Below are positions 6,732-10,600 of a DNA stretch of 10,600 nt, in pieces (the stretch's first letter is position 1; each line of letters begins with the position of its first letter). Source of the stretch: Candidatus Peribacter sp. UBA2144 (GTDB lineage Bacteria; Patescibacteriota; Gracilibacteria; Peribacterales; Peribacteraceae); NCBI GenBank assembly GCA_002328295.1, contig DCXE01000014.1, positions 1 through 10,600 of the forward strand, given 5' to 3'. Position numbers and translations under genes: made by a program. A model generated the notes under the pieces. That model worked only from the letters and a program-made list of their open reading frames with translations. It did not search any database and was not told the origin of the DNA.

Positions 6732-6770
6732 TAGAAGTGGAGATGGCTGCTGGAATTATTGATAATTTTT

Positions 6771-6893
6771 CAACCTCACCCCCTGCCCCTCTCCTTCCAG
6801 GAGAGGGGAGCTACTTCTAGGATGTGTAAAGTTTGTTTATACACGGAAGTAGCTCCCTTCTCCCTTGGGAGAAGGGTCGGGGATGAGGGTTTG
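6771..6893 (-). repeat. Cloverleaf-like inverted repeat, copy 2 (inverted relative to copy 1)
   Basis: The outer arms CAACCTCACCCCC (6771-6783) and the complement of 6879-6893 pair. Inside are a hairpin CCCCTCTCCT/AGGAGAGGGG (6787-6808), a central stem GGGAGCTACTTC/GAAGTAGCTCCC (6806-6857) and a hairpin CCCTTCTCCC/GGGAGAAGGG (6855-6876). The reverse complement matches copy 1 in order and in nearly every arm. One branch differs from copy 1 by a paired C/G to T/A change, which keeps the stem. Confidence 0.85.
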
Positions 6894-6929
6894 GTTTGAA
6901 TATTCAAGCACATAGAAAAGCAGTTGTAT

Positions 6930-6972
6930 TGTGATTAGTATCACAGACTGTATTTGGATGTGGGCTTAAGAT
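6930..6972 (+). promoter_or_regulatory. CRP/FNR-type palindrome and candidate class II promoter
   Basis: TGTGATTAGTATCACA (6930-6945) is a perfect match to the CRP core consensus TGTGA-N6-TCACA. A weak -10 (TAAGAT, 6967-6972) would place transcription start near 6979, with the palindrome centred at -41.5, the class II activator position. Whether the organism has a CRP-family regulator is unknown. Confidence 0.4.
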
Positions 6973-7005
6973 TACAGCATCTTATTTCTTAACCCATCAA
7001 CCAAT

Positions 7006-7145
7006 AATGTCAGGAGAACATTGTAATTGCGGTTTCAGTGGCGGAGGCCACTGTTAATTGCTGTATGTACATTGTACATACAATCCAGAAAACCCAACCA
7101 AAAACACATTTCTGGCACAGGGACGATCGATAGGTGCGGTCGTCC
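7006..7145 (+). ncRNA. Candidate structured RNA: four successive stem-loops
   Basis: In order: AATGT/ACATT (7006-7022) with loop CAGGAGA; CAGTGGC/GCCACTG (7036-7053, perfect 7 bp) with loop GGAG; TGTATGTAC/GTACATACA (7062-7082, perfect 9 bp) with loop ATT; and GGACGATCG/CGGTCGTCC (7121-7145, one G-U pair) followed by TTTC. The first two loops expose GGA. No known RNA family is recognised; the third palindrome could equally be a DNA operator. The transcript would start from the CRP-like promoter near 6979. Confidence 0.3.
7007..7057 (+). CDS. Possible 16-residue Cys/His/Gly micropeptide
   Basis: ATG 7007 to TAA 7055-7057 encodes MSGEHCNCGFSGGGHC, with three Cys, two His and five Gly in 16 residues, a metal-binding-like composition. 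There is no upstream Shine-Dalgarno site, and the ORF is short enough to arise by chance. It lies just downstream of the CRP-like promoter and overlaps two of the stem-loops, so the conserved entity may be RNA rather than peptide. Confidence 0.25.
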   Translation: MSGEHCNCGFSGGGHC

Positions 7146-7156
7146 TTTCAAATACC

Positions 7157-7199
7157 GCCCCTCACCCTACCCTCTTCCCCTTCTAAGGGGGAGAGGAGA
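7157..7199 (+). repeat. Half copy of the CCCTCACCC repeat family
   Basis: GCCCCTCACCCTACCCTC opens the copy and is followed by a hairpin CCTCTTCCCCTT/AAGGGGGAGAGG (7170-7195, one G-U pair), matching the outer arm and left branch of copies 1 and 2. The central stem and the right half are absent. The adjoining 7200-7290 contains no gene; it is GC-rich, then purine-rich, and holds the inverted repeat GAATCAGAGGA (7253-7263)/TCCTCTGATTC (7303-7313). Confidence 0.6.
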
Positions 7200-7292
7200 T
7201 AAGGAGACCTATTCTCTCCCTCGCGCGGTGTAGAGCGGGGGCTCTTTAAGAGGAATCAGAGGAATCAGAAGAAACAGAAGAGTCAGAAGATA

Positions 7293-7451
7293 TTACGAGT
7301 AATCCTCTGATTCATCTGCTTCCTCTTCATCTTCTGGTTCTTTTCTAAGAGAATACTTGACATATTCGCTGAACATCAACAGAATTTGCAATAGCAGAAC
7401 CTTCGGAAGTACAATCTGATTCTAAGATCGTGTGAGAAGGTAACTGTCCAT
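7293..7451 (-). pseudogene. Short hydrophobic/acidic ORF with in-frame TAG
   Basis: On the minus strand a strong Shine-Dalgarno site (AGAAGGA, 7457-7463) sits 5 nt before ATG 7451. The frame has TAG as codon 10 (7424-7422) and then runs open to TAA at 7295-7293. After the TAG come a hydrophobic helix-like stretch (VLPKVLLLQILLMF), a basic turn (KYSLRK) and an acidic tail (EPEDEEEADESEDYS). The composition looks protein-like and the ribosome site is convincing, but the ORF overlaps the likely promoter of the next gene and is short. It could be a broken gene, a readthrough gene or chance; internal start ATG 7376 would give 27 residues. Confidence 0.3.
7357..7385 (+). promoter_or_regulatory. Putative sigma-70 promoter for the zinc-ribbon gene
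   Basis: A perfect TTGACA (7357-7362), a 17-nt spacer and CAGAAT (7380-7385, 4 of 6 matches) give a start near 7392 and a leader of about 80 nt. No Shine-Dalgarno site precedes ATG 7473. Confidence 0.45.
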
Positions 7452-7472
7452 TTATTTCCTTCTTATACGTTT

Positions 7473-7751
7473 ATGGCTGATCAGCAGATCACCTGCCGCG
7501 ATTGCGGCAACGAATTCACCTTCACAGAGGGTGAACAGGAGTTTTACGCCTCCAAGGACCTAAGCGCTCCTCAACGCTGTAAGGATTGCCGCGATGCCAA
7601 AAAGGCAGACCGCATGGCAAACCGACAGATGCACGATGCCGTTTGTGCACAGTGCAGCAAAGAGTGCCAAGTTCCCTTCAAGCCTCGTCCAGAGGAAGAA
7701 GGTGGCAAGCCTGTTCTCTGTAAAGAGTGTTTTATGGCTTCCAAGGAGTAA
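7473..7751 (+). CDS. Small double zinc-ribbon protein
   Basis: The 92-residue protein has two CxxC...CxxC zinc-binding units: C8/C11 with C36/C39, and C58/C61 with C83/C86, plus an extra C65. The first half is like the zf-trcl zinc-ribbon family, the second like the CxxC-x17-CxxC family (AVCAQCSKECQVPFKP ... VLCKECF), here with 21 rather than 17 residues between pairs. Proteins of this kind are common in CPR genomes; their function is not known, and nucleic acid or protein binding is assumed from the fold. It is a single-gene unit: promoter at 7357, intrinsic terminator 24 nt after the TAA. No signal peptide or membrane segment is present. Confidence 0.88.
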   Translation: MADQQITCRDCGNEFTFTEGEQEFYASKDLSAPQRCKDCRDAKKADRMANRQMHDAVCAQCSKECQVPFKPRPEEEGGKPVLCKECFMASKE

Positions 7752-7775
7752 TCTCCTCTAATGCCAGTAACTAAG

Positions 7776-7802
7776 AAAACCCCGCCTTTGGCGGGGTTTT
7801 TT
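7776..7802 (+). terminator. Intrinsic terminator after the zinc-ribbon gene
   Basis: AAAACCCCGCC (7776-7786), loop TTT, GGCGGGGTTTT (7790-7800), with a T6 tail (7797-7802). The 11-bp perfect stem is flanked by A and T tracts and so could work in both directions. Confidence 0.93.
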
Positions 7803-7857
7803 AGATCTGACTGATTTATGGTACAGTTCGTTGGATACTTCCTTCCAATTATTATTT

Positions 7858-8238
7858 ATGTGTCCATTTTCAAAAGGATTCCATGGTGCTTCGTTCATGC
7901 AGCTGCATGGAATCTTCGGTGTTCTTCTAACGCTTGGAATAGTACTTTTTGCCGTATGGGCAATTAAGCACTTGTCCAAAGACAAGCTAAAGCAACTCTG
8001 GGTTTGGCTTATTGTTCTTGGCTTCCTCGGCTCCGTACTCCTTTCCGGCGGCGCAATGTCAGGCAAATTCGGTAAGTTCGGCAAATTTGGTAAGCGCGGT
8101 TTCGACAAAGCCGAGAAGAATGCAGTAATGCAGGAAGTCTTCAAATCTCATGGCTGTAACCTTAGCGACGAAGAGTTCGAGCAGGTATGGGAAGAGGTCA
8201 AAGAGCAGAAGAAAGGCAAGAAGAAGGGGGGAGAATAA
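7858..8238 (+). CDS. Small two-TM membrane protein with GKF repeat
   Basis: I do not recognise this 126-residue protein. From ATG 7858 it has two hydrophobic segments (about 16-38 and 46-64) joined by a short Lys-rich loop, then three GKF repeats (69-77) and a charged C-terminal region: a predicted helix with SDEEFEQVWEEV (103-114) and a Lys/Gly tail. The short helical end after a flexible basic linker resembles small membrane proteins with a C-terminal SHOCT-like segment, which is inference only. TTG 7831 is also in frame and would add nine residues; ATG is preferred. No Shine-Dalgarno site is clear. Terminators at 7776-7802 and 8255-8282 isolate it as its own transcription unit. Confidence 0.8.
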   Translation: MCPFSKGFHGASFMQLHGIFGVLLTLGIVLFAVWAIKHLSKDKLKQLWVWLIVLGFLGSVLLSGGAMSGKFGKFGKFGKRGFDKAEKNAVMQEVFKSHGCNLSDEEFEQVWEEVKEQKKGKKKGGE

Positions 8239-8254
8239 CCCTTCCGACAAAAAA

Positions 8255-8282
8255 CCCCGCTAGTTTATCTGGCGGGGTTTTT
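8255..8282 (+). terminator. Intrinsic terminator after the two-TM protein gene
   Basis: CCCCGCTAG (8255-8263), loop TTTAT, CTGGCGGGG (8269-8277; one U-G pair), then T5 (8278-8282); A6 precedes the stem. Its core resembles the terminator at 7776. Confidence 0.93.
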
Positions 8283-8295
8283 ATCTATGTCATAT

Positions 8296-8352
8296 ACTCC
8301 ACTTCGTCCTAGGCTCCACGTGCTCCGCGAAGCTCGTAGAGCGAAGTGGAGT
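8296..8352 (+). repeat. Inverted repeat ahead of the tRNA gene
   Basis: ACTCCACTTCG (8296-8306) and CGAAGTGGAGT (8342-8352) are a perfect 11-bp inverted pair around a 35-nt GC-rich interior with further short pairings (CTCCACGTGCTCC). It may be a dispersed palindromic repeat or an upstream RNA structure. Confidence 0.7.
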
Positions 8353-8389
8353 CGTGGTCATGTGAATTAACTGATCTTTATATCTCTGT

Positions 8390-8464
8390 GGCCCCATCGT
8401 CTAGTGGTTAGGACGCCAGGTTTTCATCCTGGTAACAGGAGTTCGATTCTCCTTGGGGCTACCA
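8390..8464 (+). tRNA. tRNA-Glu (anticodon UUC), CCA encoded
   Basis: The acceptor stem GGCCCCA pairs with TGGGGCT (G1-U72 wobble at the end), with T8, D-arm GTCT...GGAC, anticodon stem CCAGG/CCTGG around TTTTCAT (anticodon TTC), and T-arm AGGAG-TTCGATT-CTCCT. Discriminator A (8461) and genomic CCA (8462-8464) follow. Glu UUC reads GAA and GAG. A 6-bp hairpin (AGCCAC/GTGGCT, 8473-8487) without a T-tract follows. Confidence 0.96.
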
Positions 8465-8508
8465 TTCGACTCAGCCACTTCGTGGCTTCGCTCATTTCCC
8501 GATTAAAC

Positions 8509-8790
8509 ATGCTCAAAGTCTTAGCCATTTTCATTTTTCTACTCCCAATATCCGCTTCTGCCAGCTTTTCGGATGTTTCACCATCGCATGAAAACTACGA
8601 TGCGATTATGCATGTTAAGGACAAGGGAATTGTTAAGGGATATGCAGATGGGACGTATGGTCCGGGAAATAACATTAACCGGGCCGAGTTTACGAAGATT
8701 GTAACGCTTTATAAGTGGGATCAGGGAACGATAGATGCGTGCGGAGCAAAGTATTTTTTAGGGATGTTGATAAAGGTGCTTGGTATATAA
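8509..8790 (+). CDS. SLH-domain surface protein, N-terminal piece before frameshift
   Basis: From ATG 8509 the protein has a signal peptide (residues 1-18, LLPISASA, cleavage near ASA-S) and a complete first SLH repeat (FSDVSPSHENY at 20-30 to AEFTKIV at 59-65, including GYADGTYGP). At residue 83 the frame runs through TATTTTTTA (8752-8760) and then yields nine non-homologous residues to TAA 8788-8790. The second SLH repeat continues in the -1 frame from the same T-run. SLH domains anchor exported proteins to the cell wall or S-layer. The start is set by the signal peptide; an upstream extension would overlap the tRNA. Confidence 0.75.
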   Translation: MLKVLAIFIFLLPISASASFSDVSPSHENYDAIMHVKDKGIVKGYADGTYGPGNNINRAEFTKIVTLYKWDQGTIDACGAKYFLGMLIKVLGI

Positions 8791-9656
8791 ATTACATCTG
8801 TAAGGCCAGAGATGAGCAACTGGTTGGCGGATATCCTGACGGCACATTCCGCCCGGGCAATTACATAAACTTTGTGGAAGCCGCGAAGATAATTGCATCT
8901 GCTTCTGCAACGATTACAAGCAATCCAAGGCTTCCAAGCCCAAATCCAAATTCACCATGGTACGAGAGGTACATCCGTTTCCTTGAGGCAAGGAATGTAA
9001 TACCAAAGTCAATTATGACTTTAGATCAGGAAATATCACGAGGCGAAATGGCGGAAATGATATATAGGCTGGATGCCAAGGTTACGGGCATGCCATCAGT
9101 TACTTATTCCCAACTTACCGGAATTCCAGAAGAAGAGGAGACAAGCCAAGTAGAACCGAGTGGAACAGATGGTGTTCAAATTTACAAAAATACCAAGGAT
9201 GGATACCAGATTGATCATCTGGATAGCTGGAAGATTGAAGAAAACACGACAATGGATGACAGATTGAACAGCATTTCCGGCGGGGAAGTTGTTGGAACCA
9301 AATTTAAAGCACCGGATGGAGTACAAGCTTTCATTTTTACAGCAGTAACGCAAACTTGCCCGGATCTATCGCACAACTTTGAACCGACTGCAAATCCAAG
9401 TCCAAGCAGAACTGTGAAGCTTAGCGGAAGAGATTTTAAATGCGCTGATTCAAACGATGGTGCAGCGGGAAGTGTGGGAGAGAACACGTATTGTGCATCT
9501 AGGGTAGGCAGTAACAAGTGCCTGGTAATCGGTACATCTTACTTCCACACAACAGGGGATGCGTTAGATGAGCCTCAGCGCACTACTGTAAAACGGGACA
9601 TTTCTATGATGAAGGTACTCATCGAGACTATTGTGTACTCGTTTAGGGAGATATAG
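8715..9656 (+). CDS. SLH-domain surface protein, C-terminal piece after frameshift
   Basis: The -1 frame carries the rest of the same protein, and real homology starts at the T-run (about 8754); the GTG at 8715 is not a likely start. It contains SLH repeat 2 (FRDVDKGAWYINY ... GYPDGTFRP), a more diverged SLH repeat 3 (SPWYERYIRFLEA ... EISRGEMAEMIYRLDA), an acidic linker (PEEEETSQ), and a C-terminal domain of about 160 residues with DGYQIDHLDSWKIE and four Cys (TCPD, FKCAD, YCAS, KCLV) that could form disulfides outside the cell. Pieces joined at 8754-8760 give a protein of about 380 residues with three SLH repeats. It ends with TAG, convergent with the Nudix gene 23 nt away, with no clear terminator between. 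Confidence 0.8.
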   Translation: MGSGNDRCVRSKVFFRDVDKGAWYINYICKARDEQLVGGYPDGTFRPGNYINFVEAAKIIASASATITSNPRLPSPNPNSPWYERYIRFLEARNVIPKSIMTLDQEISRGEMAEMIYRLDAKVTGMPSVTYSQLTGIPEEEETSQVEPSGTDGVQIYKNTKDGYQIDHLDSWKIEENTTMDDRLNSISGGEVVGTKFKAPDGVQAFIFTAVTQTCPDLSHNFEPTANPSPSRTVKLSGRDFKCADSNDGAAGSVGENTYCASRVGSNKCLVIGTSYFHTTGDALDEPQRTTVKRDISMMKVLIETIVYSFREI

Positions 9657-9679
9657 ATGTTGCTACTTCTAGTCTGTCA

Positions 9680-10312
9680 TTAACTTTTTGAAGCCAAAAA
9701 CCTTAATACTACACTTACAGTACGATCTTCTTTTACATTTCCATCTACACATAGCTTTTTTACTTCTTCAAAAGAAAGCCACTGAGGATGAGTCTCCTCG
9801 CCTTCGTGCGTTGTTATTGAATCAAGTTCCTTTACTTCGTCTTTTGGTAACTTAACGAGAAAATAATAAAGATCCCAGACTATAGTAGCGCCACACACAG
9901 AATGATGAATTTGCTCAAATGATTCTATTGGAAGATTAAGTGATGTCTCTTCTTCCAGCTCCTTCTTTGCTGCATTCTTTGCAAGTTCATCCATGTCATT
10001 CTGCATTGCTTGTACATATTCATCCAAAGAATCGCAAACCTTGCCTCCTGGAAGTCTGTAATCCCAATCGTTGTTCTCTGTACGCCATTCCTTTGTCATA
10101 AGCATTCGTGATTCATCTGTAACTAGGATGCGTACCCCAGGAGATCGTTCTGCTTTTTCAAAAGTTACCTCTTTTCCATTTTGTAATTTCATCTTCTGAG
10201 TAGTAATCCTAATCAGACGTCCACAAAATTGTTCTTGCGGTTCTTCCATTGGTTCAAAAGGTGATCCCATATTCAGTAATCTACAATAACTAGCTAGATG
10301 TTCCAATCCCAT
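9680..10312 (-). CDS. Nudix hydrolase
   Basis: Nudix enzymes cut nucleoside diphosphate-X compounds (for example ADP-ribose or nucleotide sugars) with Mg. The 210-residue protein has the box in split form: LPGG (87-90) and KELEEET (117-123) retain the Gly and the catalytic Glu cluster, but about 13 residues are inserted between them and the usual Arg is Lys117. RILVTDESRMLMTKEWR upstream and WLSFEEVKKL downstream are typical of ADP-ribose pyrophosphatase-like members. ATG 10312 has a strong Shine-Dalgarno site (GAGGTGG, 10317-10323), 4 nt away, that overlaps the stop of the upstream acidic-tailed gene, so the two are coupled. An internal ATG (10270) would drop 14 residues. The substrate is unknown. 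Confidence 0.88.
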   Translation of the reverse strand: MGLEHLASYCRLLNMGSPFEPMEEPQEQFCGRLIRITTQKMKLQNGKEVTFEKAERSPGVRILVTDESRMLMTKEWRTENNDWDYRLPGGKVCDSLDEYVQAMQNDMDELAKNAAKKELEEETSLNLPIESFEQIHHSVCGATIVWDLYYFLVKLPKDEVKELDSITTHEGEETHPQWLSFEEVKKLCVDGNVKEDRTVSVVLRFLASKS

Positions 10313-10321
10313 TTAGCCACC

Positions 10322-10600
10322 TCACTCCCCCTTAAGAATCCTTCTTGACACACGGTGGACTCTGCACTGTCCAGATCTTTGCATGCGGGTTTTTACTACA
10401 GGATTTGCGTTTCTACAATTTGTTGAAACCACGGGTTCCCTTTCAACTACATTGGAATCATCTTCTTCTTCCTCATCCCATTCTTCCTCTTCCTCTTCTT
10501 CCTCATCCCATTCTTCATCATCAATGTAATCTTCGTCTTCTTCATCTATTTCATCCTCCTCATCCTCATCCTCATCCTCCTCATCCTCCTCATCCTCATC
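10322..10600 (-). CDS. Acidic-tailed protein, C-terminal 92 residues (runs off right edge)
   Basis: The frame is open from the right edge to TGA at 10324-10322. The visible part begins as an almost pure Asp/Glu run, contains two EEWDEEEE units, and ends in a basic segment (TRMQRSGQCRVHRVSRRILKGE spans the last 22 residues). Such opposite-charge tails occur in nucleic acid- or ribosome-associated proteins, but the body of the protein is outside the window and I cannot name it. At DNA level the acidic run is a CATCCT/CCTCAT simple repeat (about 10538-10600), prone to length change. Only 9 nt separate its stop from the Nudix ATG. Confidence 0.65.
   Translation of the reverse strand, partial: DEDEEDEEDEDEDEEDEIDEEDEDYIDDEEWDEEEEEEEEWDEEEEDDSNVVEREPVVSTNCRNANPVVKTRMQRSGQCRVHRVSRRILKGE

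Noticed and set aside
4221..6893. Composite transposon
   Set aside because: No transposase or target site duplication is visible; the repeats are non-coding, so only the bracketing itself is reported.
7027..7233. Plus-strand 68-codon ORF from TTG 7027 with an AGGAG 10 nt upstream
   Set aside because: It runs straight through the half copy of the repeat, has a repeat-derived PYPLPLLRGRG segment and no protein-like character, so it is likely chance.
1781..7424. Global reassignment of TAG to a sense codon
   Set aside because: pyrD, pyrK, the methyltransferase and the SLH gene all end in TAG at the expected protein ends; reading through would overrun neighbouring genes.
8404..8508. Upstream extension of the SLH ORF into the tRNA gene
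   Set aside because: The tRNA is clear, and a signal peptide begins at ATG 8509.
1..10600. CRISPR array, rRNA, phage or toxin-antitoxin system
   Set aside because: No spaced direct repeats, rRNA-like sequence, phage genes or recognisable toxin pairs were seen.
10320..10600. Pyrimidine-rich plus strand as a regulatory tract
   Set aside because: It is fully explained as the coding complement of an acidic C-terminal tail.

Overview
The window looks like chromosomal DNA of a small-genome bacterium, most likely a member of the Candidate Phyla Radiation (Patescibacteria), possibly a Peregrinibacteria-type lineage. This rests on gene style (SLH-domain surface protein, small CxxC zinc-ribbon protein, class 1B-type PyrD with PyrK), moderate GC, and weak or absent Shine-Dalgarno sites on first genes of transcription units. 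It is an inference, not a demonstrated placement. The code is the normal bacterial one: TAA, TAG and TGA all end recognisable genes and TGG is the Trp codon.

Layout. (1) Positions 1-1517, minus strand: a GTP cyclohydrolase II-like protein with the N-terminal domain of uracil-catabolism URC1, followed at 5 nt by an unrecognised gene running off the window. An AT-rich divergent promoter region (1518-1621) separates it from (2) an unrecognised plus-strand gene split by an in-frame TAG at 1781 (1622-2476). (3) A hairpin plus T-tract lies in front of pyrG (CTP synthase, 2527-4218). (4) A 132-bp cloverleaf-like inverted repeat (4221-4352) precedes an apparently leaderless unit pyrD-pyrK-methyltransferase (4369-6731), which is closed by an inverted second copy of the same repeat (6771-6893). 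Five tandem TTAGAAC heptamers form the pyrD/pyrK junction.

(5) 6732-7472 has no conventional gene. It holds repeat copy 2, a perfect CRP-type palindrome, a 16-residue Cys/His/Gly micro-ORF, four consecutive stem-loops, a half copy of the repeat and a short minus-strand ORF with an internal TAG. (6) 7473-8282 carries two small genes, a double zinc ribbon and a two-TM protein, each ended by a clear intrinsic terminator. (7) tRNA-Glu(UUC) at 8390-8464 is followed by an SLH surface protein gene broken, or deliberately frameshifted, at a UUUUUUA slippery heptamer (8754-8760). (8) Convergent on the minus strand is a Nudix hydrolase behind an acidic-tailed protein that enters from the right edge.

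Theme. pyrG, pyrD and pyrK are pyrimidine nucleotide genes: PyrD/PyrK make orotate from dihydroorotate using NAD, and PyrG makes CTP from UTP. The URC1-like protein belongs to a family tied to pyrimidine ring breakdown, so the left two thirds of the window may be a pyrimidine-centred neighbourhood. The strongest unexplained signals are the cloverleaf repeat with a compensatory base change, the HIV-like slippery site in the SLH gene, the in-frame amber codons, the CRP-like site and stem-loop tract at 6930-7145, and the pyrG leader hairpin.
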